In this document: positions 1 to 6,014 of the stretch, one piece after another
How the letters are laid out: each line of letters begins with the position of its first letter
Numbering within the stretch: position 1 is the first letter of the stretch
Source of the DNA: Rubrivivax sp.
GTDB lineage: Bacteria; Pseudomonadota; Gammaproteobacteria; Burkholderiales; Burkholderiaceae_C
DNA: 10,040 bases
NCBI GenBank assembly: GCA_030693565.1
Contig: JAUYAJ010000276.1
Span: forward strand, 1-10,040
Direction of reading: 5' to 3'
Notes under the pieces: model-generated
Databases searched by the model: none
The model's input: the letters and a program-made list of their open reading frames with translations, nothing else
Told to the model about the DNA's origin: nothing
Translations under genes and position numbers: made by a program

Positions 1-1056
1 ATAGGCGTCGCTGATCTCGCGGTCGGCGCGCGCGGCCTGCTCGCGCACGTCTTTCAGCAACGCCTCGGGCAGGCGCGGCCGCACTTCGTCCTTGGCCTGG
101 CCCAGCCGCGCCAGCTCGATGCGCGCCACCAGCGCGCCAAAGCGGTCGCCGCGCGACAGCGTCGCATCGGCTTGCAGGCGTTGCAGGGCTTGCTCGAAGG
201 CCGCTTGCAGCGGCGCGCGCTCGGCGGCGCCATCGTCGCTGAGCGCACGCATGATCGCCGGCGCGTCGCCGGTCAGCACGTCCATCTGCGCCCGCGCCTG
301 GGCGGCGTCGGCCAGCACAGCCAGCACACGCGCGCGCAGCGCCGCGTCGGCTTTTACGCCCTGGCCATCCGTGCTGGCGGCCAGCGCCTTGAGCCACAGC
401 CGCGTCGTCGTCGGCGCATCGGCCGCACTGCCCGGCCGCCCGCTGGCCACTGCCAGCTGGGCCAGCAGCGCAGGCTGATCGGCGCGTGGCAGCAGGCGCT
501 GGTCGTCGGTGGCCCAGGAGTAGAAGGCCAGCAGCCGCCACTCGCCGGCGTTCAGCGGCTTGCCGGCCCGGGCGTCGGCCAGCACCGCGGCCACCGGCCG
601 GCCGCCGGCCATGCCCAGCTGCAGCACCGCCATCACCTGCTCGGCGTCGGCCTCGCCGGGCAGGCGGGTGATCTCGCTGCCATCGGCAGACATCAGCAGC
701 ACCGTCGGGTAGCCGCTGACCTTGAAGCGTCGGCTCAGCTTTTGCGCGCCCGGGCGGTCGCCGTCGACGTGAACGGCGACGAAGGAGCGCGACTGGGTGG
801 CGAAGTCCTGGCGATTGAACAGCGTCGCCTTGAGCTGGTTGCACGGCGGGCACCAGCTCGCGCCCCAGTACAGCAGCACCGGCTTCTTCTCGGCCCGCGC
901 TTGGGCAAAGGCCTTGTCGATGTCGGCATCGACGGCCGCCGCCAGCCAGGCGACGTTGGTCGACGGCAGGCCGGGCGCGGCCTGCGCCAGCGTCAGCAGG
1001 CCTGCCAGCGCCAGTGCGGCGGCGCCGCAGCGCAAGGACAAAGGCATCGAGCTCAT
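1..1056 (-). CDS. Secreted thioredoxin-fold protein, CPPC active site (3' end beyond window)
   Basis: The reading frame is open from an ATG at 1056-1054 down to base 1, giving 352 codons without a stop, so the C-terminus is missing. An AAGGAG ribosome site (1067-1062) lies 5 nt before this ATG. Residues 1-26 look like a Sec signal peptide (Arg9, an Ala/Leu-rich core, cleavage after AQA). Residues about 45-150 form a thioredoxin fold: the motif WCPPC at 68-72 (Cys69, Cys72) and the cis-proline loop GYPTV (Pro117). Outside the signal peptide these are the only two cysteines seen, so a dithiol oxidoreductase or disulfide reductase role in the periplasm is likely. The rest, from about residue 155, is an Ala/Leu/Arg-rich, mostly helical extension that I do not recognise. 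It is divergent from the small secreted gene at 1235. A second ATG three codons in is possible but worse placed for the ribosome site. The fold is secure; the substrate is unknown. Confidence 0.88.
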   Translation of the reverse strand, partial: MSSMPLSLRCGAAALALAGLLTLAQAAPGLPSTNVAWLAAAVDADIDKAFAQARAEKKPVLLYWGASWCPPCNQLKATLFNRQDFATQSRSFVAVHVDGDRPGAQKLSRRFKVSGYPTVLLMSADGSEITRLPGEADAEQVMAVLQLGMAGGRPVAAVLADARAGKPLNAGEWRLLAFYSWATDDQRLLPRADQPALLAQLAVASGRPGSAADAPTTTRLWLKALAASTDGQGVKADAALRARVLAVLADAAQARAQMDVLTGDAPAIMRALSDDGAAERAPLQAAFEQALQRLQADATLSRGDRFGALVARIELARLGQAKDEVRPRLPEALLKDVREQAARADREISDAY

Positions 1057-1114
1057 CGCAACTCCTTGAAGAAAGGCGCGGCAACAACCCGGCCGCGCGG
1101 CAGACCCAGCCTGC

Positions 1115-1143
1115 ATTGTGGGCCTGTCGCGACCAGCGCTGCA
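1115..1143 (-). promoter_or_regulatory. Candidate promoter for the thioredoxin-fold gene
   Basis: On the minus strand a CACAAT box (1120-1115) matches 4 of 6 positions of the sigma-70 -10 consensus. A 17-nt spacer separates it from TGCAGC (1143-1138), a weak -35 with 2 of 6 matches. The predicted start near 1108 leaves a leader of about 50 nt that includes the AAGGAG site. The -35 region falls on the left arm of the dyad at 1140-1165. Position and symmetry with the opposite promoter carry more weight than the hexamer scores. Confidence 0.35.
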
Positions 1144-1165
1144 GCCCAGGCAAATCTGGGCTGCA
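1140..1165. repeat. Perfect 10-bp dyad in divergent intergenic region, candidate operator
   Basis: The left arm TGCAGCCCAG (1140-1149) and right arm CTGGGCTGCA (1156-1165) are exact reverse complements around a 6-nt centre, GCAAAT. The dyad sits between two divergent genes, so it cannot end either transcript. Its arms cover the presumed -35 regions on both sides, which is the expected place for a dimeric regulator that controls both genes. Nothing in the sequence names the regulator. Confidence 0.5.
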
Positions 1166-1189
1166 ACGCGCGCCCGCGCGGCTCACAAT
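1161..1189 (+). promoter_or_regulatory. Candidate promoter for the small secreted protein gene
   Basis: CTGCAA (1161-1166, 3 of 6 matches to the -35 consensus) is separated by exactly 17 nt from CACAAT (1184-1189, 4 of 6 matches to the -10 consensus). The predicted start near 1196 gives a leader of about 38 nt before the ATG at 1235. The -35 overlaps the right arm of the dyad at 1140-1165. Confidence 0.4.
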
Positions 1190-1234
1190 CATGTCGCGGC
1201 CTGCCTCCGGGTCGCGCCACAAGGAGACCTGACG

Positions 1235-1471
1235 ATGAAGAAGCTGCTGCTATCCGCCGTCCTGGCCAGCGCCGCCGGCCTGGCCCTGGCGCACAACTGC
1301 CCCAACGAAATGAAAGCCATCGACGCCAAGCTCGGCGCCGCCAAGCTGTCGGCCGGCGACATGACCAAGGTGAAGAAGCTGCGCGCCGACGGTGAAGCCG
1401 CCCACAAGTCCGGCAAGCACGACGAGTCGATGAAACTGCTCGGCGAAGCCAAGAAGATGGTCGGGGCCTGA
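1235..1471 (+). CDS. Small secreted helical protein, function unknown (78 aa)
   Basis: This frame encodes 78 residues from an ATG with a good AAGGAG site at 1221-1226 and an 8-nt spacer. The frame is open further upstream, but the ribosome site and signal peptide fix this start. Residues 1-19 are a typical Sec signal peptide: Lys2-Lys3, a hydrophobic core, then Ala-Leu-Ala before His20. The mature protein is about 59 residues, begins HNCPNEM, is rich in Lys and Ala, and should be almost all helix. Its only cysteine is Cys22, the third residue of the mature protein. The pattern CPNEMKAID followed by a KKLRADGEAAHKSGKH block resembles small periplasmic hypothetical proteins I associate with betaproteobacteria; no function is known to me. 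It is divergent from a secreted thioredoxin-fold gene and probably shares its control region. Confidence 0.8.
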   Translation: MKKLLLSAVLASAAGLALAHNCPNEMKAIDAKLGAAKLSAGDMTKVKKLRADGEAAHKSGKHDESMKLLGEAKKMVGA

Positions 1472-1481
1472 GGCCCTGAAC

Positions 1482-1516
1482 GCCCTGGGCGCGGCCCCAG
1501 CGACCGCGCCCAGGGC
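1482..1516. terminator. Perfect 13-bp hairpin after the small secreted gene, possible terminator
   Basis: GCCCTGGGCGCGG (1482-1494) and CCGCGCCCAGGGC (1504-1516) pair perfectly around a 9-nt loop, starting 10 nt after the stop at 1471. The stem is very GC-rich, but AGCAAAAACG follows it rather than a T-run, so it is not a textbook intrinsic terminator. It may stabilise the 3' end of the message or slow polymerase and so separate the small gene from prsT. Confidence 0.45.
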
Positions 1517-1594
1517 AGCAAAAACGCACACTGCCGCGGCCGGCGGCGGAACCGACCCTGTCCGCCCGGGTCGGACCTGGCCTAGGATTCGCCT

Positions 1595-4417
1595 GTGAGA
1601 TTTCCCCCTCTTTTCCCATCATCACCAGTCGCCCACTTGTGCGCAGTGGCGCTGGCCCTGAGCCTGGCCGGCGCACCAGCGCTGGCTGCGATGGACGCCA
1701 AGGCGGCGCGCATGTACGAAGACGCCTTGACGCGTTTTCACAAGAACGACGTCGCCGGCGCGATCATCCAGCTGAAGAACGCGCTGCAGATCGACAAGAC
1801 CATGCTGCCGGTGCATGTGCTGATGGGTCGGGCGCTGCTGGCCAACAGCGACGCCATCGCCGCCGAAGTGGCGTTCACCGAAGCCTTGCGCCTGGGCGTC
1901 AACCGCGCCGAAGTCGTGGTGATGCTGGCCCGTGCCGTCGTCGCCCAAGGCCGTCCACAAGACCTGCTGGAGCAGCCGCGCTTTGCCGTTGCCGGCTTGC
2001 CCGCCGACGTCAAGGTGCAGATGCTGCTGCTGCGCGCCGCCGCCGCTGGCGACCTGGGCGACACCCGCAGCGGCATGGCCGCCATCGACGAAGCGCGGTC
2101 GCTGGAGCCCGGCAACCCCGGCCCCTGGCTGGCCGAGGTACCACTGCGCCTGCGGGCGCGCCAGATCCGCGAAGCCACCGCCGCCGCCGACAAGGCGTTG
2201 GCGCTGGCGCCCACATCGGCCGAGGCCATGTACATCCGCGGCACCGTCGCCCATGTCCAGGGTGATTTGGTGGTCGCCCTCAAACACTATGACGCCGCGC
2301 TGAAGGCCGAGCCGGTGCACACCGAAGCGCTGGTTTCGCGCACCGGGCTGCTGCTCGACCTCGGGCGCGTGGCCGACGCCGCCCGCGACGCCGACCAGCT
2401 GCTGCGCAGCTCCCCGCGCGAGCCGCGCGCGGTCTACATGAAGGCCTTGATCGCCGAGCGCCAGGGCAACAGCGCCGCCGCCAAGGCAGCGTTGAACGAC
2501 ATCACCGCATTGCTCGACCCCGTGCCGATCGCCTTTCTGCGCTACCGCCCACAGGCCTTGATGCTGGGCGGGCTGGCGCATTACGGCCTCGATCAACGCG
2601 AGAAGGCCAAGCCCTATCTGGAGGCCGTGCAAAGGGTGCAGCCCAATAGCGCGGTGTCCAAGTTGCTGGCGCAGATCTACCTGTCGGACAAGAATGTCGA
2701 CCGCGCCATCGAGTCGCTCGACAGCTACCTCAAGAGCCATCCCGGCGACTCGCAGGCCGTCATGTTGCTGGCCTCGGCCCACATGTCTCAGGGCCGCCAT
2801 GCCCGGGCCTCGCAATTGATCCAGGATGCCTTGCGGCAGCAGGACCGGCCCGACATGCGCACCCTGCTGGGCATGAGCCTGATTGGCGGGGGCAAGTTCG
2901 GCGACGCCGTGGCCGAGCTCGAGGCCGCGTACAAGAAAGATCCCAAGCAGGCGCAGGCCGGCACCGCGCTGGCCACGCTCTACCTGCAGACCGGCCATGC
3001 CGCCAGGGCGGCGCGCATTGCCGACAACCTGGTCAAGCTGCAGCCCAAGAACGCCGGCCTGCTCGACTTGCAGGGCATGGCACGCGCGCGCAGCGGCAAC
3101 CTCGCCGGCGCCCGCGCAGCCTTCGAACAAGCGCTGGCGATCGACGCCCGTTTTGTGGCACCGCAGATCAACCTGGCACGACTGGACATCGACAGCGGCG
3201 CCTTCGACGCCGCCGCCAAGCGCCTGGCGGCCGTGCTGGCAGTCAACGACAAGGACATCGAGGCCTTGAGCGAACTCGGGCGCCTGAACGAGCGCCGTGG
3301 CAATCTCACCGAAGCGCAGCGCTCGCTGGAGAAGGCCGATGACCACAGCGGCTCGGCCAATCTGCAGACCGGCATCGCCCTGGTCGACTTCCATCTGCGC
3401 GCCGGTCAACCCGAGCTGGCGCGCCAAGCCAGCAAGCGGCTGCTGGCCAAGGCGCCCGAGGCGCTGCCGGTGCTGCTGTCGCTGGCGCGCGTCAACCTGG
3501 CCAACGCCGACGCCGTCGCCGCGCGATCGAACCTGACGCGGGCCGCCAGCCTGGCCAACTACAACCCGACGGTGCTGGTTCAAATCGCGCTGCTGCAACT
3601 GGCCGCCGGGCACGCGCCCGGCGCCGCTCACAGCCTGGGCAAGGCTTTGTCGGAACGCCCCGACTTCCTGGCCGCCCAGGCCTTGATGACCGAGGTCGAG
3701 ATCCGCCAGGGCGATCTCGCCAAAGCCGAGCAGCGTGCAAGGCAGATCATCGCCAAGCACCCGACGCGCGCCGTTGGTCACAGCCTGCTGGGCGACCTGG
3801 CGCTGGCGCGCAATCAAGGCGCGCCAGCCATCGAAGCCTATCGCCGCGCGCACCAGGCCGAGCCCAGCTCGCAGAGCCTGCTGCGACTGCACCGGGTCTT
3901 GTCGGTCCAGCAAGCCCCGGCGGCAACCCAGCTCGCTGAGCAATGGGTCAAGACCCACCCTGGCGATGTCGCGGTGCGCCGCGTGCTGGCCGACGGCCAT
4001 GCCCGCGCCGGCCACCTGCCAGCCGCGCGCGCCGGCTACGAGGCCCTGCTGAAGATCACGCCGGACGACGCCGAAACACTGAACAACCTGGCCAACGTCT
4101 TGCTGCTGGCGCAGGATCCCGGCGCGCTGAAAGTCGCCGAACAAGCCCTGGCCTTGCGGCCGGGCGCGGCGCACATCATCGGCACCACCGGCTGGGCGGC
4201 GGCCAAGGCCGGCCAGAATGACCGCGCCTTGCAGCTGCTGCGCGATGCCCGGCTGCGCGACCCCACCAATCCCGACACGCGCTTTTTCCTGGCCTCGGTA
4301 CTGGCCAGCGCCGGACGCAAAGCCGAAGCGCGCGAAGAGCTGGAAGCGGCGCTGCGCAATGGCACCGGATTTGCCAGCGGCAAGGCCGCGGAACAACTGC
4401 TCGGCACCCTGAGATGA
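1595..4417 (+). CDS. prsT: PrsT, TPR-repeat protein of the PEP-CTERM/exosortase system
   Basis: The product has 940 residues, the size expected for PrsT (TIGR02917 family). PrsT accompanies exosortase XrtA, PEP-CTERM surface proteins and exopolysaccharide genes and is thought to act in the periplasm as a scaffold for sorting or polymer export. After a signal peptide (residues 1 to about 31, ending Ala-Leu-Ala), almost the whole chain is tandem TPR-like helical hairpins with recurring Ala/Gly positions and Pro near unit ends (for example DPKQAQAGTALATLYLQTGH and PDDAETLNNLANVLLL). The C-terminal block, with GWAAAKAGQ, LLRDARLRDP and RFFLASVL, matches the usual end of the family. The start is GTG at 1595; TAGGA (1583-1587) lies 7 nt upstream, and the next Met (1691) would remove the signal peptide. 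Members are usually annotated as lipoproteins, but here the stretch LAGA (residues 24-27) has Ala where a lipobox would have Cys. The downstream neighbour is a PEP-CTERM substrate. The exosortase is not in view. Confidence 0.9.
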   Translation: MRFPPLFPSSPVAHLCAVALALSLAGAPALAAMDAKAARMYEDALTRFHKNDVAGAIIQLKNALQIDKTMLPVHVLMGRALLANSDAIAAEVAFTEALRLGVNRAEVVVMLARAVVAQGRPQDLLEQPRFAVAGLPADVKVQMLLLRAAAAGDLGDTRSGMAAIDEARSLEPGNPGPWLAEVPLRLRARQIREATAAADKALALAPTSAEAMYIRGTVAHVQGDLVVALKHYDAALKAEPVHTEALVSRTGLLLDLGRVADAARDADQLLRSSPREPRAVYMKALIAERQGNSAAAKAALNDITALLDPVPIAFLRYRPQALMLGGLAHYGLDQREKAKPYLEAVQRVQPNSAVSKLLAQIYLSDKNVDRAIESLDSYLKSHPGDSQAVMLLASAHMSQGRHARASQLIQDALRQQDRPDMRTLLGMSLIGGGKFGDAVAELEAAYKKDPKQAQAGTALATLYLQTGHAARAARIADNLVKLQPKNAGLLDLQGMARARSGNLAGARAAFEQALAIDARFVAPQINLARLDIDSGAFDAAAKRLAAVLAVNDKDIEALSELGRLNERRGNLTEAQRSLEKADDHSGSANLQTGIALVDFHLRAGQPELARQASKRLLAKAPEALPVLLSLARVNLANADAVAARSNLTRAASLANYNPTVLVQIALLQLAAGHAPGAAHSLGKALSERPDFLAAQALMTEVEIRQGDLAKAEQRARQIIAKHPTRAVGHSLLGDLALARNQGAPAIEAYRRAHQAEPSSQSLLRLHRVLSVQQAPAATQLAEQWVKTHPGDVAVRRVLADGHARAGHLPAARAGYEALLKITPDDAETLNNLANVLLLAQDPGALKVAEQALALRPGAAHIIGTTGWAAAKAGQNDRALQLLRDARLRDPTNPDTRFFLASVLASAGRKAEAREELEAALRNGTGFASGKAAEQLLGTLR

Positions 4418-4511
4418 GGGGTACCGGAGACTGTCGCGCTTTCTTACACTCGGCGCATCCACCGGTTCATGCTCAACGCCAGGTTGTTGATTCCACAAGG
4501 TTTGTTAGAGG

Positions 4512-4527
4512 TGGCCCGGCATTTGCT
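4512..4527 (+). promoter_or_regulatory. Sigma-54 (RpoN) -24/-12 promoter of the PEP-CTERM gene
   Basis: TGGCCCGGCATTTGCT matches the sigma-54 consensus TGGCACG-N4-TTGCA at all but two of the fixed positions (C for A at the fifth, T for A at the last). The GG (4513-4514) and GC (4525-4526) doublets have the obligatory 10-nt spacing. The start would fall near 4538, leaving a leader of about 59 nt before the ATG at 4597. Such promoters need an NtrC-type activator. For PEP-CTERM genes in this group PrsR, partner of the PrsK kinase, is the known candidate. The sequence from 4418 to 4511 would hold its binding site, but I could not pick out a convincing one. Confidence 0.75.
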
Positions 4528-4585
4528 TGGGATCAGGGCAAAGCCACCGCAACGGATGGCACTGTCGGCAACGACACATCAAGAC

Positions 4586-4590
4586 TAGGG
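4586..4590 (+). promoter_or_regulatory. Ribosome binding site fixing the PEP-CTERM gene start
   Basis: TAGGG lies 6 nt before the ATG at 4597. It supports this start over the in-frame ATG at 4414, which overlaps the prsT stop and would place 61 non-secretory residues before the signal peptide. The sigma-54 transcript, starting near 4538, would also exclude the upstream start. Confidence 0.6.
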
Positions 4591-4596
4591 TTTACC

Positions 4597-5631
4597 ATGA
4601 ATAACCAATCTGCCTTCATCGTCTCAGCGGTGCTGCTGGCAGCCGGCATGACACTGTCGGCCGGCGCTTCGGCGCAGTCGACCTGGAACGTCTACAACGG
4701 CAGCAGCGGCGGTTCGGGCTGCAGCCAGAACGCCACCAACACCGGCAGCTTCAACAATTCCTATGCCTGTACCGGCGTTGGCACGGCCGGCACCTCGATG
4801 ACGGCATCGGCCTGGTCGTCGAACAGCGACCGCGGCGCCACTGCCGGCATCCAGGGCACCGTCAACACCACCAGCACCAACACCAGCACCTTCTATGGCG
4901 CCGAGTACGCCTTGTCGGGCTCGGGTTTTGCCAGCGCCCTGCTGTCGGATCAGGGCAGCTCCGGCCTGGGCGGCACCAGCCGGCTTGAGGCGCAGACCGC
5001 CCGCGCCGGCGGCGACACAACCCCGCTGTCGCCGGGTTCACCGAACCACGCCTTCGACTCGATCGCCCCAGGTGCCTTCGACATGTTGCTGCTGGATTTC
5101 GGCTCCACGAGCGTGATCCTCGACAAGATCGGCATCGGCTGGAAGCAGACCCAGGCCGACATCACGGTGATGCGCTGGACCGGTGCGACGGCGCCGACGA
5201 AGACCGTCGGCGCGTCGACGATGACCGGTGACGGCCATCAGAATCTGACCAGCGTGCTTTACAACCCGGCCAACCCTGGCACCGCCGGCTGGCAACTGGT
5301 CGGCAGCTACCAGGATCTGGGCACCGACAGCGCGGCGCCCTTCGGAGATGCAGCCCGCAGCTTGAACACCACGCTGTCGTCAAGCTGGTGGCTGGTCAGC
5401 GCTTTCAACACGACGCTGACCGGCGGCTCAAGTGCTTGCACCGCCGCCAACGGCTCGGCCGCGACGTGCACGGCGGGCAACGACAGCTTCAAGTTCAACT
5501 ACATCGCCACCAAGAACCCCAGCCCGCCGGGACTGAGCGTGTCCGAGCCGTCATCACTGGCGCTGGCCACGCTGGCCCTCGTCGGTGGTGTCTGGAGCCG
5601 TCGTCGCCGCACGACCGCCCTGGCTGTCTGA
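4597..5631 (+). CDS. Exosortase-sorted surface protein with SEP-type PEP-CTERM signal
   Basis: The product has 344 residues. Residues 1-27 are a Sec signal peptide ending ASA-Q. The mature protein is rich in Ser, Thr, Asn and Gly and poor in charge, typical of PEP-CTERM cargo. It has two close cysteine pairs, Cys42/Cys58 and Cys281/Cys291, that could form disulfides. A central beta-rich part reads FDMLLLDFGS (161-170), IGIGWKQTQADITVMRW (178-194) and GWQLVGSY (231-238). This resembles a class annotated as exosortase-dependent surface protein (possibly the XDP1 group), but I am not certain of the assignment. The C-terminus has the three-part sorting signal: SEPSS (316-320), a short hydrophobic helix (321-333), and Arg335-338. 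The first Pro of PEP is Ser (codon TCC at 5542-5544). XrtA-type exosortase would cleave there, releasing or attaching the protein outside the inner membrane. It lies 179 nt after prsT with its own sigma-54 promoter. Its role is probably in matrix, biofilm or floc formation, by analogy. Confidence 0.87.
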   Translation: MNNQSAFIVSAVLLAAGMTLSAGASAQSTWNVYNGSSGGSGCSQNATNTGSFNNSYACTGVGTAGTSMTASAWSSNSDRGATAGIQGTVNTTSTNTSTFYGAEYALSGSGFASALLSDQGSSGLGGTSRLEAQTARAGGDTTPLSPGSPNHAFDSIAPGAFDMLLLDFGSTSVILDKIGIGWKQTQADITVMRWTGATAPTKTVGASTMTGDGHQNLTSVLYNPANPGTAGWQLVGSYQDLGTDSAAPFGDAARSLNTTLSSSWWLVSAFNTTLTGGSSACTAANGSAATCTAGNDSFKFNYIATKNPSPPGLSVSEPSSLALATLALVGGVWSRRRRTTALAV

Positions 5632-5656
5632 AGCAGGGATCGCGCTCCAACCCCGA

Positions 5657-5678
5657 AAGGGCCGGCTTGCCGGCCCTT
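5657..5678. terminator. Bidirectional hairpin terminator between convergent genes
   Basis: AAGGGCCGG (5657-5665) and CCGGCCCTT (5670-5678) pair perfectly around the tetraloop CTTG. The hairpin lies 25 nt after the surface-protein stop and 37 nt after the DUF427 stop on the other strand. The flanking T-tracts are short (CTTCT on plus, CTTTC on minus), which is common in GC-rich genomes. It can serve both convergent transcripts. Confidence 0.75.
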
Positions 5679-5715
5679 CTGCATGGCGGGGCCGCAATCG
5701 GCCCCCAGCGCCGCC

Positions 5716-5997
5716 CTACTCGACGACTTGCACGCCCTTCCAGAACGCCAGCCGCCCCTTGATCTGCGCCGCGGCCTCTTTCGGGTCGGGGTAGAACCAC
5801 ACCGCGTCCGGGTTGGCGTCGCCGTTGACAAACAGCGTGTGGTAGCAGGCCTCGCCCTTCCAGGAGCACATGGTCTTGGTGTTGCTGGACAGCAGGTGCT
5901 CGCGCTTGACGGCGCCCGCTGGGAAGTAATGGTTGCCCTCGACGACCACGGTGTCGTCGCTTTCGGCCACCACGGTGCCGTTCCAGATTGCTTTCAT
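5716..5997 (-). CDS. DUF427 domain protein (93 aa)
   Basis: The product has 93 residues, the normal size of a single-domain DUF427 protein (Pfam PF04248), whose function is unknown. The family hallmarks are present: the N-terminal beta part MKAIWNG, then YFPAGAVKREHL (24-35), the CSWKG motif (44-48) followed by CYHTL (51-55), and NPDAVWFYPDPK (62-73), with a helix ending in FWKGV. The ATG at 5997 has AAGGAG 6 nt upstream. The frame is open further upstream, but that part overlaps egtD and lacks family features. Its start lies 17 nt after the egtD stop, so the two genes are almost surely co-transcribed. The cysteines at 44 and 51 and the His/Trp content suggest possible ligand or metal binding; this is only inference. 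Confidence 0.88.
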   Translation of the reverse strand: MKAIWNGTVVAESDDTVVVEGNHYFPAGAVKREHLLSSNTKTMCSWKGEACYHTLFVNGDANPDAVWFYPDPKEAAAQIKGRLAFWKGVQVVE

Positions 5998-6003
5998 GCT
6001 CGT

Positions 6004-6009
6004 CTCCTT
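6004..6009 (-). promoter_or_regulatory. Ribosome binding site of the DUF427 gene
   Basis: A perfect AAGGAG on the minus strand lies 6 nt before the ATG at 5997 and just after the egtD stop (6017-6015). It fixes the start and gives the second gene its own strong initiation within the shared message. Confidence 0.75.
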
Positions 6010-6014
6010 GATCG

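Noticed and set aside
172..1395. 407-codon plus-strand frame across the thioredoxin-fold gene and into the small gene
   Set aside because: It overlaps the minus-strand gene with a WCPPC motif, the divergent promoter region, and the small gene in another frame. Its product is Arg/Gln/His-rich and has no recognisable domain.
1622..4498. 958-codon open frame on the minus strand, opposite prsT
   Set aside because: It mirrors prsT in a very GC-rich genome where antisense frames stay open. Its translation is a Gln/Gly/His/Arg-rich composition with no domain, and it has no ribosome site; prsT is clearly the real gene.
4418..4511. PrsR-type activator site upstream of the sigma-54 promoter
   Set aside because: I looked for a dyad (for example the TTGT/ACAA pair near 4483-4497 and the ACCGG/CCGGT words), but the matches are short and imperfect, so no site is claimed.
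4414..4596. Upstream in-frame ATG for the PEP-CTERM gene, overlapping the prsT stop as ATGA
   Set aside because: The ATGA overlap looks like translational coupling, but it would place 61 residues before a clear signal peptide, and the sigma-54 start and the TAGGG site both favour 4597.
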